From Rheum nobile (Eukaryota; Streptophyta; Magnoliopsida; Caryophyllales; Polygonaceae), in contig WOAB01000040.1 of assembly GCA_027886185.1 (NCBI GenBank), forward strand, positions 5,952,001-6,016,000: DNA of 64,000 nucleotides, given 5' to 3'. Made by a program: the position numbers and the translations under genes. Under the pieces are notes generated by a model. The model saw only the letters and a list, made by a program, of their open reading frames with translations. It was not told the origin of the DNA and did no database searches. Shown piece by piece: positions 53,778 through 63,829 of the stretch (positions are counted from its first letter, which is position 1; each line of letters starts with the position of its first letter).

Positions 53778-56450
53778 TCAGTTACCAAGGCCAATTGAAG
53801 CCATACAAAGCTTCAACTTCTCTAAGGTCACAACCTTAGTTAGCATGTCTGCAGGATTCTCAGTTCCACGAATCTTCATCAACTGCAAGACCTTGCGAGT
53901 CTTTCGCGTCACAACCAGCCTTGCTTTGTAACGCTTCCTTCTATTCGCCTCCTCCTTGAATCTGTAAGCCCACTTGTTATGCAAAGCCTTCTTGCCTGTC
54001 GGAAGCTCAACTAACTCCCAGGTTTCGTTGGTCATCAACGAATCCATCTCATCATCCATGGCGAGCTTCCACTTGCTCACATGATCTCCACGAGATGCCT
54101 CTGCATAATATTCTGGCTCACCACCATCTGTCAGCAACAAATAGTAGTTTGAAGGCAAATACCTATCAGGCGATCCATGCTCTCTGGTGGACCTCCGCAG
54201 CGGAATCACTGGGGTGCTCGGCTCCTCCTCAGTCACGGCCTCCTGGTCTCCATGAGACTCCTTGCTCCCACCCGAGTTTGAGATATCTAACTCAATAGTC
54301 TCAGGCTCAGGACTAGCTGTTTCTGACGCACCCAGACTATCCTTGTACATCACTTGCTCATTGAACACGACGTCGCGACTACGAATAACCTTCCTGCTCT
54401 GCTCATCCCAGAACTGGTATCCGAAATCATCACCACCATATCCGATGAACGTGCACTTGACAGACTTTGCATCCAGCTTGCTTCTCTCAACTGGAGCAAT
54501 ATGAACATATGAGACACACCCAAATATCCGAAGGAAAGACAAATTTACCTCTTTGCCACTCCAAGCTTCCTCTGGTATCCCATTCTCTAAGGGAGTTGAT
54601 GGCCCTCGGTTGATCAAGAATGCAGCAGTGTTTACTGCATCCGCCCAGAACATCTTTGGAAGCCCACACTTCAGCCTCATGCTCCTAGCACGCTCATTCA
54701 GGGTCCTGTTCATACGCTCAGCGACGCCCTTCTCCTGAGGGGTTCCTTTCAAGGTTTTCTCCATGCGAATCCCATTCTCCGCACAAAACTCCTTGAACTC
54801 ACGAAGCTCATACTCCCCACCATTGTCAGATCTCAAGCACTTCACCTTAAGACCTGTCTCAGTCTCTACTAGAGCCTTCCACTTTCTGAAAGAATCGAAT
54901 GCATCAAATTTTTGCTTCAGAAAATAGACCCATACCTTTCTTGTGGCATCGTCAATGAAGGTCATGTAGTATGATGCTCCACCCAGAGATGTCATAGGTG
55001 CTGGTCCCCATAAGTCGCTATGGATCAACTCCAACTTCTGCTTCTTCCGAGTTCTGCCACCCTTCGCAAAGCTAACCCTTTTCTGCTTTCCGAGCACACA
55101 ATCTTCACACAGCCCGATCTCAACGGACTTAAGACCTGGCAGCAAACCCTTTGAACATAGCACCTGCATCCCTTTCTGACTCATGTGGTCCAGACGACAG
55201 TGCCACAAATCTGCATCACAGTTCACTCCTGCAACAACAATGCTATCACGGACGTTGCTCGTCATGTACATCGTTCCCTCCTTCTTTCCACGAGCTACCA
55301 CCATAGCTCCCTTGGTTATCTTCCAGCTGTTACAGCCGAAGGTTACTTCATAACCCTCGTCATCCAACTGGCCAATAGAAAGCAGGTTTCTCTTCAAGCC
55401 AGGAATGTGCCTCACTCCATGCAACTGCAGCACAGATCTGTTCGGCGCCTTGATCCTGACATCACCCTTCCCTACGATTTTCAAGGCCTCATCATCAGCA
55501 AGATAGACCTTTCCAAAATCTCCAGAGGTGTAGCGATCCAATATATCAGCACTGCTGCAAGAATGAAACGAGGCTCCAGAGTCTAACACCCAAGACTCCA
55601 ATGGACTGCTCGCGCTCAGAATAGATGCATCTGCAGTGGTTCCTGTCATTGAATCGCTCAGAGTCAACGCGTCAGCAATATCTTCACTGGCTGAATTTGC
55701 TGACTTGTTCTTCAACGGTGCTTTACATTCACTCTTGTAATGACCGTTTTCATCACAATTCCAACACTTGATCTTGCTCTTGTCCTTGGGCTTATCCTTC
55801 CCTTTAGACTGTGATCTGCCACGATTCGACTTCCTAGAGTCTGACCTCCCCCTGCTATTCGTATTCAAGGCTGATCCAGAAGTAGAACCTGACGCCTTCC
55901 TGCGAATTTCTTCGCTGATAATCAGATCCCTTACTTCATCAAACTTGATCTTTGCCTTCCCCGCCGAAGCACTAACAGCAGTAATTGTCCCGCTCCAACT
56001 CTCTGGTAAAGAAGACAGCAAGATTAGGGCTTGTACCTCATCGTCGAAATCAATCTCAACTGAACTCAGTTGGGCGATCGTCATGTTGAACTCGTTCAAG
56101 TGGTTGGTGACCGCTGTACTCTCCGTCATCCGCAGATTGAACAACCGCCGCATCAGGTGAACCTTGTTCACCGCAGAAGGTTTCTCATACATCGCGAAAA
56201 GAATTTCCAGCATCCCCTTCGTCGTCTCTGCCTTGACCGTGTGATGTGCCACGTTCCTGGACAGCGATAGGCGGACCACGCTCATCGCTTTCCTGTCCAA
56301 CAACTTCCACTCGTCTTCCTTTATGTCTTCCGACTTCTCACCCAGCGGTAAATACAAATCTTTACCATACAGGTAATCCTCGATGTGCATCTTCCAGAAT
56401 CCGAAGTCCGTTCCATCGAACTTCTCCACCGGTGATTTTCCGCTTCTCAT
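53778..56450 (-). CDS. Intact Gag-protease-integrase fusion of an RT-less Copia (890 aa)
   Basis: Start at ATG 56450 (MRSGKSPVEK), not the upstream GTG. Gag is about residues 8-190. The zinc knuckle CWNCDENGHYKSEC is at 229-242 and the protease DSGA at 290-293. The integrase zinc finger uses His417, His422, Cys448 and Cys451. The catalytic triad is Asp479, Asp542, Glu578, with 35 residues between the last two (DD35E). The integrase C-terminal region and FGCVSYVH are at 640-700. Residues 792-847 are the RT start (KWKLAMDDEMDSL, NKWAYR, RYKARLVV), then the frame passes directly into the RNase H tail (LQLMKIRGTENPADMLTKVV), skipping the rest of RT and RNase H. All visible catalytic residues for protease and integrase are kept, and there are no stops. 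It would need RT supplied in trans. Confidence 0.9.
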   Translation of the reverse strand: MRSGKSPVEKFDGTDFGFWKMHIEDYLYGKDLYLPLGEKSEDIKEDEWKLLDRKAMSVVRLSLSRNVAHHTVKAETTKGMLEILFAMYEKPSAVNKVHLMRRLFNLRMTESTAVTNHLNEFNMTIAQLSSVEIDFDDEVQALILLSSLPESWSGTITAVSASAGKAKIKFDEVRDLIISEEIRRKASGSTSGSALNTNSRGRSDSRKSNRGRSQSKGKDKPKDKSKIKCWNCDENGHYKSECKAPLKNKSANSASEDIADALTLSDSMTGTTADASILSASSPLESWVLDSGASFHSCSSADILDRYTSGDFGKVYLADDEALKIVGKGDVRIKAPNRSVLQLHGVRHIPGLKRNLLSIGQLDDEGYEVTFGCNSWKITKGAMVVARGKKEGTMYMTSNVRDSIVVAGVNCDADLWHCRLDHMSQKGMQVLCSKGLLPGLKSVEIGLCEDCVLGKQKRVSFAKGGRTRKKQKLELIHSDLWGPAPMTSLGGASYYMTFIDDATRKVWVYFLKQKFDAFDSFRKWKALVETETGLKVKCLRSDNGGEYELREFKEFCAENGIRMEKTLKGTPQEKGVAERMNRTLNERARSMRLKCGLPKMFWADAVNTAAFLINRGPSTPLENGIPEEAWSGKEVNLSFLRIFGCVSYVHIAPVERSKLDAKSVKCTFIGYGGDDFGYQFWDEQSRKVIRSRDVVFNEQVMYKDSLGASETASPEPETIELDISNSGGSKESHGDQEAVTEEEPSTPVIPLRRSTREHGSPDRYLPSNYYLLLTDGGEPEYYAEASRGDHVSKWKLAMDDEMDSLMTNETWELVELPTGKKALHNKWAYRFKEEANRRKRYKARLVVTRKTRKVLQLMKIRGTENPADMLTKVVTLEKLKLCMASIGLGN

Positions 56451-56481
56451 CGTCACCTCCTGAACCAGCTCTGATACTAGT

Positions 56482-56922
56482 TGTTAGGATTCGAACGTAG
56501 TATTGACAAGAAAATAGACAAAATAATACAAGAATTGTTAACCCAGTTCATCAAGAATTGACTACGTCTGGGGGCACTACCAAGCCAGGATACTTTTCTC
56601 TCTTTAGAATATGATGACGACGACTTACAACGACTTAAGATTACAATTGATCAACTAGGGTTTAAATAGCAAGACACGGATTAACCTAATGGGCCTTAAA
56701 ACACAACACGTGATAACTGGCCCAACGCCCACTGCGGGGCAGCAGCCCCCACCGCGAGGCTTCCACCATGGGGCGCCAATCCTACCGCGACCCGGCGGTA
56801 ACTCTCAGGAGAATCGACGTCTGATGCGGGGCGTCCACTTCACCGCGACCCGGCGACAGCCCTCAGTTGCCTTCTCTGCTTGCCATGCAAACCTTTACTC
56901 GTCAGGCTCCATAAACCCAACA
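56482..56922 (-). repeat. Inner Copia 5' LTR
   Basis: Sister of 53243-53696. CpG-containing dyads are partly decayed here (CCACCATGGGGCG for CCACCGCGGGGCG, CACTGCGGGGC for CACCGCGGGGC). Confidence 0.9.
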
Positions 56923-56927
56923 AATGG

Positions 56928-57090
56928 AAGCAAGCGTTACAAAGCAAGGCTGGCTGTGACACGAAAGACACGAAAGGTCCTGCAGTTGATGAAGATTCGT
57001 GGAACTGAGAACCCTGTAGACATGCTGACTAAGGTTGTGACCTTAGAGAAGTTGAAGCTTTGCATGGCTTCAACTGGCCTTGGTAACTGA
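56928..57090 (+). pseudogene. Outer Copia coding sequence, 3' portion
   Basis: It continues the outer frame after the inner insertion: KRYKARLAVTRKTRKVLQL, GTENPVDMLTKVV, LCMASTGLGN and TGA. The RT-to-RNase H junction is identical to that of the inner copy, showing that the deletion preceded the spread of both. A polypurine tract 'aggtgggaga' at 57160-57169 leads into the 3' LTR. Confidence 0.9.
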
Positions 57091-57170
57091 GTTGAAGGCT
57101 TGGCACTACTACCAACTATGGATTGATGAGGAGGACGATTATGATTGGAGTCAGTCTCCAGGTGGGAGAT

Positions 57171-57638
57171 TGTTGGGTTTGTGGAGCCTGAAGCTAGGGA
57201 TTGCAGAGAAGGCAACTGAGAGTTGCCGTCGGGTCGTGGTGGAACTGGACGCCCCCCGCGACAGACGTCGGTTTTGCAAGAGAGGTTAACTGGGAGTTAC
57301 CGCCGGGTCGCGGTGGGATTGGCGCCTCACGGTGGAAGCCCGCGGTGGGAGTCATCGCCCCGCGGTAGGAGTTGCCGCCCCGCGGTGGGCGCTGTGCCAA
57401 TTCTCACGTGTTGTGTTTTTTGGTTCCATTAGGTTAATTCGTGTCTTGCTATTTAAACCCTAGTTGATCAATTGTAATCTTAAGTCAAAAAGTTGAAGTC
57501 ATCGTTTATCACATTAAAAGAGAGAAAAGTATCCTGGCTTGGTAGTGCCCCAGACGTAGTCATTCTTGACGAACTGGGTTAACAATTCTTGTGTTCTTTA
57601 TCTTGTTTTCTTGTCGTTACTACGTTCAAATCCTAACA
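57171..57638 (+). repeat. Outer Copia 3' LTR
   Basis: TGTTGGGTTTGTGG to CAAATCCTAACA, followed by the TTCTC duplication. The dyad array spans about 57225-57390. Confidence 0.9.
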
Positions 57639-57643
57639 TTCTC

Positions 57644-58076
57644 GAGACCTTCTTCTGAACATTCTGAACAAATCTAACAAATAGATACAGGCTCCGATCT
57701 CCTTCATCATCATCATTGTCCTATACTTCAATATACTAATCCATAAAATCAACTTGCCCCGGTCTCCTGATCTTATTCAACAACACATCCTTTCCCTAAT
57801 TCCAAATCCAATTGAGAGCTAACTCGGCGACAACGATGCCAACATCGAATTTGGCGACACCAACAACATATTCAACGACAGAGAGTAGACAACTACATGA
57901 CAATAGCTCGAATGATCAGTAACTACAAGAGGAGGACGAGCCAAAACCAGATGCTTGATCTGGCGAAAGAAGAGAAGTGATTTAAGGTAGAAAGGTTTCA
58001 GAACACGAATTGACAAAAATACCCCCGAGCCATATAATACCCCTTTTTACGCGGATTGAGTTATAACCGTGCGATG
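57644..58076. other. Intergenic tract without recognised genes
   Basis: Nothing I can identify. It is continuous with the DNA left of 50224 before the Copia insertion. The minus-strand frame 57819-58016 has no known motif. Confidence 0.4.
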
Positions 58077-58562
58077 TGTAAGGCCCAACGCCTTAGAAGC
58101 GCCATACCATGCCAACTCAGGGACTTTCTAGGAGATCACTCATCCTGATACTATTCCCGACCTAGCACGCTTAACTTCATAGTTCCTTGTCCTCACTTGA
58201 ACCATGAAAAGGAAGAGATCTTGTTGACATGGGTAGCACTCTAATCCTTATAAAGGATTATAAAACCGGGGTATTACAATCACCCCCACTTAAACCCTTG
58301 ACGACCTCGTCAAGCCCAAAGACCACCTTCTAGGTCGAGTGACCGTCATCCAGGCCAAGTCCACTCGTAACCCAAAGTCGGCTATGATAAAATTTGTAAG
58401 GCCCAACGCCTTAGAAGCGCCATACAATGCCAACTCGAGGACTTTCCAGGAGGTCATCCATCCTGGTACTACTTCCGCCCTAGCATGCTTAACTTCATAG
58501 TTCGTTGTCCTCACTTGAACCATGAAAATGAAGAGCTCTTGTTGACATGGGTAGTACTCTAA
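58077..58562 (-). mobile_element. Cassandra TRIM with 5S rRNA sequence in its LTRs
   Basis: The minus-strand LTR is TGTAATACCCCGG...GGGCCTTACA, complete at 58077-58278 and repeated at 58395-58562, where it is cut by a CACTA-like end. Each LTR contains a 5S rRNA-like core on the minus strand (GAAGTTAAGCGTGCT, then GATG.GTGA.CTCCT..GAAGTCC), i.e. the pol III box A and box C region. The 116-bp interior has a primer-site-like TATCATAGCCG next to the 5' LTR and a purine tract (AAGTGGGGGTGA) next to the 3' LTR. There is no coding capacity, as is normal for terminal-repeat retrotransposons in miniature. Confidence 0.88.
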
Positions 58563-59693
58563 CACTATAACAAAATAATGATTTTAGCCCGGGCATTTTT
58601 TTACATATAGCCCAGATATATAGCAAAATAGGTTCGGGTTTTAGAGTGGTGTGATAATAGATCAATTAGCCTGGATGTACAAAACATGCCCGGGCTAAAA
58701 AAACAGATTTTTTAGCCCAGACCTTTGCTGATCCAGGCTAAATAAGTCCATTTTTTTCACAGAAAAAGAGAGGAAATGTTAGCCTAGACGTATGAAGGTC
58801 CGGGCTAAAAAGTCTATTTTTTCAACAAAAAAGGTTGCACCATGATAGTATGTAGCCACCACTGTCACTACCCTACCAATTCCATCACCATCATGCCAAA
58901 AGTATAAAAACTATATTGTCTAAACGATGAATTTATTATGTACATGTACCAATTCCATAACCATCATGCAAAAACTATAAAAACTATATTATCTAAACGA
59001 TGAATTTATCATGTACATGTTCATTAGTACACCGAGATACTTTAAAAGTCTACAACATTATTACAAGTACTTGAAAAATTCATCTCACCAATACATGATA
59101 ATATGGATGAGCACTCCTTCAGACATAAATAAATCTTACTTCATCAAATTGACAACCATAGTTATAAATGTGATAGGAGTACCCGGTTTAAGTGGCAATC
59201 AGTCTCCATTGGCACAACCTCGGCAGCCGCTGTGCACACACTCTATAACCTTTTCCTCTCTCAGGTGCTTTGGAACGCGACAGATACATGTCGTCTGGAA
59301 GTTGTGATCTCGTGGCTGCGTGCATCTTAGACAACATAGGTGCTCGTACCCAGGCTACAAGGAGCACTATGGGGTTCTGCCAGAGACGATTTGCGGGTGG
59401 AGTTGGTGGAGACGAATTTCTAGGGTTCATATTTTTGACGATTTACGGGGTAGAGATGATTTACGGGTAAAAGAAATGATGTTTTATTAATAATTAAAAA
59501 TAGAAACCTTTTAGCCCGGGTGTGTGAATGTCCGGAGTATATAACTAAGTCTAAATTGATTAAATAGCCCGTATGTTAAGCAATTGGGTGTATCCGGCCT
59601 ATATTCATGTAAGGGGAATAAGATTTCTACTTAATAGCCCATATCTTGACATTGAAAACACGCCCGGGCTATTTTCTCATAACGTTTAGAGTG
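58563..59693. mobile_element. CACTA-like nonautonomous element
   Basis: The left end CACTATAACAAAATAATGAT and the right end (reverse complement of 59689 and before) CACTCTAAACGTTATGAG share CACT-TAA and then, at the same distance, TAGCCCGGGC. Many subterminal TTTAGCCCGGGCAT/AGCCCAGG motifs occur at both ends (58585-58810 and 59510-59720), as in CACTA elements. The 3-bp flanks (TAA and CAA) do not match exactly and a further AGCCCAGGCAT copy lies beyond 59693, so the right end is approximate. It truncates the Cassandra 5' LTR. The ORF at 59188-59430 has no recognisable domain. Confidence 0.65.
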
Positions 59694-59699
59694 CAATGA

Positions 59700-60230
59700 A
59701 TTATTTAGCCCAGGCATTCCGCCACATATCTGTTTTGGACGAAAAAGATCGAACCGACCTGAATCGCTTAAAAAAGGGTAACTAGACAACGATACGATCA
59801 ATAATATCTAAATAATCCAAATAAACTTAATAATGGAATAAATGAAACTAATTGAATGTAAAAAGAGCTTATCTCCTCCGGATTGGAGACCAATCGAGTA
59901 GAAAGATTTAGACGTCGGTCGCTTAAATATTCGAATAAGAGATTGAACCAGAGAATTATTCTTGGTAGCGAGAATAACAATAGAATATAACTTGAATTGA
60001 GTAAAACTAATAATGTCCGCTATACAAGGATTCTTCTCATATTTATACTACATTTACATATCAAGATCAGTTAGAACTGTCTCCTAGATCTCTGGAGGTT
60101 ATTACTTTGCTTATTGACAGGACCGAGATCTCTGGAGGTTGTTACTCTGCCTACTGACCGGACCTTCTAGAAGGCAGTTTGGTTCAAGCTATTGGGCCAA
60201 TCAAATGGGCCGAAAAAACGAGGCCCAACA
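59700..60230 (-). repeat. LTR of an unclassified (Gypsy-like) element
   Basis: On the minus strand the sequence 'aattttggggcaat' (a polypurine-tract-like stretch, 60231-60244) is followed by TGTTGGGCCTCG at 60230 and downward, then a tandem pair of 'taacaacctccagagatct' units about 45 bp apart (60080-60165), a TATA-like AGTATAAATATG (near 60048), and an AT-rich remainder to about 59700. The GGGGCAAT-TGTTGGGCC junction is typical of LTR starts in some plant Gypsy lineages. No partner LTR or coding part was found, so it may be truncated or solo. Confidence 0.5.
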
Positions 60231-60244
60231 ATTGCCCCAAAATT

Positions 60245-60858
60245 AAAATGGGCCAGAGCACCAGTTGATGGGACGGTTTGATTTTATAACTTCTCTCTCT
60301 TCTGCGTGATCTTCATCCTGATTTTACTGCAGGCGTTCTGGCGACGGGCCGACAAGCGTATTGCTCAAGATGAGAGTCAGCTTAAAGTAGCCAATAATTG
60401 TGTGAAGACGGCTGAGGGCGTCTCCTTTGATGGCGAAGGGTCAAGAGACTGCTCCTTGTTTGTCGTTTGCTTTGTTTTGCAGGTGGACTCGTCAATCGCT
60501 TCCTGGTTAAGTCGTGTGACGTTGGTCGAGTAGACTTGTAATTGAGTGTGACATGTCGTGTAGTTCCAGGGAAGAGCGTCGTAGTATTTGTATAAGACGT
60601 GCACCTTAATTGGGACAGGTCTTGTAAAAATGTGTCTTGTTTTTGTTCCTCTATTCCATGTGTATCGATCGATCGTGTAATGTGTAAGCTCTATGTATGT
60701 TTGTGTTTTGTGTATGTTAATCAACTTGATTTTGTCTTGAGGCTTCTTGTCATGTTCCTATTCAAGACACTTGAAAAGTATAGAAAAGATCAATGGGTGA
60801 CCGTCGGGTGTGAGCCCAACGGCCCTCCGATGCTTATGTTAGTAAAGGGTTGGATATG
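60245..60858. other. Unassigned tract between two LTRs
   Basis: GC-moderate sequence with two 'ctgcag/ttgcag' acceptor-like sites (60328 and 60478), suggesting possible exon remnants at 60330-60540. No family was recognised. It includes the left copy of a 21-bp inverted repeat at 60637-60657. Confidence 0.35.
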
Positions 60859-61779
60859 TGTTGGATCGTTAGAGTTACGTCTGAGGGAACAAAAGCTTTG
60901 TTCCCACAGAAGGCACAGCGGATTTAAATAGCAAGAAAGATAACAGAACGAACTCACGATATATTGTGGAAACCCTGATTAGCAAAACTAGCTTCTCAAG
61001 GAAAAACCACTATCTTCAAGCTTCCGCTTGAGAGGATTTTGAAATGCGTACTTGTCTTATTAATTTCTTGCTCGATTACACTTGTATCCTGGACTTTGAC
61101 CTCTAAACAACCAGCTAGACTCGAAGCCTCTACTACAACGATGAATCGAACTCAACTCTCAAAGACTCACACGCACTTCACCTTCTTTCTCTTCTTTTCT
61201 TTTTCTCGCTCAGAGTCGTAAAGTCGTACGTAAGAAAAGAATCCTCACTTTGCTTAAATACAACACGACTAAAACCCTAATCAACATAAGATAGGAAATT
61301 CTGATAACGGATTACTAAGATATGATTTTGTTTGGAAGATATAATATCACAACCGGTTATATTAATTAAGGAAGGAGTTCCTTAATTAATCCAACCGATT
61401 GGATAACGTTCTTCTCTCTCCAATCGCCTTATCTTAGGAAAGATTCCTAGGATCAATACGATCGGGTTTTCTCTCTCCATATCTTCATGCAATCCGGCTT
61501 GATCCTTGGAACCGAAGTCTTCATCCTCTACCGCGTGGCTTCTTGGTTTGTTTCCTTAACTCAACACGCTGGATGACTTCTTTCCTTTTGCAGCCTTGAT
61601 CTGGTCCATCACTTTAGTTCCTTGAGAGGTAACAAAGCGCTAAGCAAGCCTTTGTTCCCTCTGAGATCCTATGCTGCAAAGCTCCCTGGGATAACTCTTC
61701 TTGTCCCTGAAACACTTGGTACACATATTAGTTGAGTGTTTGTAACCATCAAAACCTAAGGAATAGAGGAACAAAAACA
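60859..61779 (-). repeat. Sirevirus-like LTR, inverted copy
   Basis: The right-hand (3') end of the LTR in element sense is TGTTGGATCGTTAG in plus orientation at 60859. It matches the reverse complement of 6630-6658, followed by the conserved 'aacaaa.gctttgttcccacagaagg' block. A TATA-like ATTTAAGCAAAG, the 'tatggagagaga' block and the 'accatcaaaacctaagga' end follow. The expected AATTCAACA terminus is replaced by 'atagaggaacaaaaaca', so the outer end is altered or uncertain by about 15 bp. Confidence 0.75.
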
Positions 61780-62163
61780 ATAAAGCCGTATACCAGCTAG
61801 AAAAAGACAACATATGACAAGAAAGTTTCCCACTAATACACTGTTGGTTCCCCCTTAGCCCAGCAATACGTTTTACCTGTTCTGTTCCCCCTCAACCAAT
61901 ACTACCTGTCATATTCCCCCTTTTGGCATCATCAAAAACACGGAGAAGAGTTAGAGAGGAAACGACACAGCCAGACAATCAAAAGCATCCATTGTCATTG
62001 CTTAAAGAAAGACTTGAAAAACATGCAAACACACCCAAAACAAATAGAACATCAAACATTGTCAAATGCCATACCGGGCACATAAACCAGACAACAACAA
62101 AAACAACTAGAAGGGATAGACAACTAAGGGAACAAAAGAGGGAAAAGGACATCAGGAAAGCAA
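61780..62163 (-). other. 3' untranslated and polypurine region of the inverted Sirevirus-like element
   Basis: Contains the complements of several purine runs (CCCCCTTAG at 61851, CCCCCTCAACC at 61887, TTCCCCCTTTTGGCATCATC at 61914) that match 5639-5720 in the left copy. The rest is an AT-rich 3' trailer of the env-like ORF. The frames at 61923-62234 are shadows. Confidence 0.65.
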
Positions 62164-63829
62164 TCAAGCATCACTGTGACCAACCGGTTGAGCCGATGCG
62201 TGATGAGAAACGAGCGCGCGCACATCTGCCATGAGGAGCGCCTGCTGAGCCACCATATCCTTCACAACTCGACACAGACTCCTCACATCCTTTCCCAGCG
62301 AGGGATTCACATTCTGTTCCCCCTCAGAGCTATCAGCTTCAGATCCCACCATTTCCTCAACATCCTCTACAACCCTAGAAGCTGTAGGAGCGCCCTCGAC
62401 CTTCACCCAGCCTTCTCTCTCTTGAAGAACAAACTACATTTTGTGCAGATTGCTTGTATTGAAGGGACGGGAGAAGACGCTCACATCTTCCGACGCGTCG
62501 TAGACCTTGTGCTACTCCAGAATACTTTTGACGACGCGAGGGAAGGGAAGAGCATGCTGAGTGGTGTTTCGGGCATTGGCCATATGCTGCATCAGAATCA
62601 TGGGAAGGCACACGGGCTCCTTTTTCAGCAGAAGGGACAGAAGGACAATGTCCAAGATCAGAAGGCGGTTCCTTTTCTGTCCCCTTGGCGTGATGTTGCT
62701 GATGAGGAAGTGGTACAACACTTTGTTGACAGCCGACATCTCGGAGATGTCAAGATCAACACTCCCTGGAGCATCCGTAATCCCTGCAACAGCCAGCACA
62801 GCCTCTGAGTAGGGAAAATCTTTTGGCCACCTGCCCTTGGGGTATTCACCATACCTTTCATGAGGAACACCCAGAACCAAGCCCAGCTCAATACTCGAGA
62901 ACACATGGATCTCCCCATTCATCTTGTATCTCCCTTAGACAGCATGGGATCGCACCTCCATAGTGAATGTGGAGTAAAACTCCCTCAACAACTCCTCATT
63001 CATCTCCACTTCCTCCACAAACAACCTTCTCCACTTTTGTTCCTCCAAGATGTCAAGCACCCCCTCCAGAAAGTTCTCCTTCAGAAACTCCGGGTCTATC
63101 AGCAGCTCCCTCACCACGGACTTGTGGCTCATATTTTTGACATCGTCGACCGCCACAGCCTTTCCTTTGGCTTTGGCCGGCAGACGACGCTGACTTTGAC
63201 GGATGGGAGCGGTGGACACCTTGGCTTTCTTTGCTCTATTCCCGGAGAGGGGTACCGACTCCTCATCGGAACTCACACTAATCGCCTTCTCAGACTTCTT
63301 CTGAGAGCGGGTCTTCCTCTTTGACGAGCATGCAGTTTTCACCCTGCCGAACGACTTAGGAGCTTTTGGGGACTCCACCACGTCCACTCCCTCTTCGAGC
63401 TCCTTGGAGAGGTCTCGCACCACAGACTGAATTTTTTTCTTGATGGCCAGGTGCTCCTCCACCGTGACCGGGTAGCTCCTCTGTCTCCTTCTCTTTGTGG
63501 TCGGGATGGGTAGGCGAGGAATGTACCTCCTCTGTGTTAGTAGAGGAGATGGCAGTGGGGACGGCAGGAGCGGTGTTAGGGTTAGGGTTTTGTGGTGCGG
63601 GGTCTGTGTTTGGGTTTGTGGGGGCTACGTAGGGGACCATGGCGAGTTGATCCTTGGGTGATGATGGAGGAGGGGTTATGGTGGTGGTCGCCGGAGTGGT
63701 CGATGTGGAAGGTAGGGATTGGTTTATGACGGCGAGGAGAGCAGGATCGGCTCCCATGGCGGTGAGGTTGGAGAGGAGGGTTTGGAGGTTTTCGGCGAAG
63801 TTGCTTGGAAGGTCTGAGTTGGAGGCCAT
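62164..63829 (-). pseudogene. Env-like / plant transposon ORF, inverted copy
   Basis: It starts MASNSDLPSNFAENLQTLLS at 63829 and parallels the left copy: Pro/Ser/Thr-rich N-terminus, basic SKRKTRSQKKSEK and KGKAVAVDDVKNMSHKSVVREL, then the globular part (SSIELGLVLGVPHERYGEYP, GRWPKDFPY, LLILDIVLLSLLL, LPMILMQHMANARNT), a tail with LHKM, and an acidic/coiled-coil end (VRSLCRVVKDMVAQQALLM). Frame breaks lie near 63400-63460, at 62935 (stop after SHAV), and between 62510 and 62410. It is one source protein of roughly 550 residues in both copies, with lesions at different places. Biochemical role unknown. Confidence 0.6.

Larger units (their letters stand above)
53243..56922 (-). mobile_element. 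Inner Copia element, same RT-less family, inverted
   Basis: The target duplication AATGG lies at 53238-53242 and 56923-56927. LTRs in plus coordinates are 53243-53696 and 56482-56922, both with TGTTAGGATTCG...AACCCAACA ends. The primer-site complement (AGCTCTGATACTAG) lies at 56468-56481 and the polypurine tract complement (ATCTCCCACCTGG) at 53697-53709. Total length is 3680 bp. By eye its LTRs differ at about 20 of 440 positions plus small deletions, so it is not very recent. Several differences are C-to-T or G-to-A in CG context. Confidence 0.93.
50229..57638 (+). mobile_element. Outer Copia element lacking RT/RNase H
   Basis: The target duplication TTCTC lies at 50224-50228 and 57639-57643. 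LTRs are 50229-50702 and 57171-57638 (TGTTGGGTTTG...ATCCTAACA). The primer site TGGTATCAGAGCT begins at 50705. The coding part is interrupted at 53242 by the inner copy and resumes at 56928. After the shared RT start motif it jumps straight to the RNase H tail, so RT/RNase H is missing. Excluding the inner element and its duplication it is about 3.7 kb, the same size as the inner copy. Confidence 0.92.

Noticed and set aside
54095..56500. Plus-strand ORFs across the inner Copia
   Set aside because: They run antisense to the 890-codon ORF and mirror its codons.
58077..58562. Tandem 5S rRNA genes
   Set aside because: The 5S-like parts are partial, lie inside TGTAA...TTACA LTRs with primer site and purine tract between them, and are better explained by Cassandra.
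58563..59693. Autonomous CACTA transposon
   Set aside because: The ends fit CACTA, but no TNP-like coding region exists in 1.1 kb and the 3-bp flanks do not match exactly.
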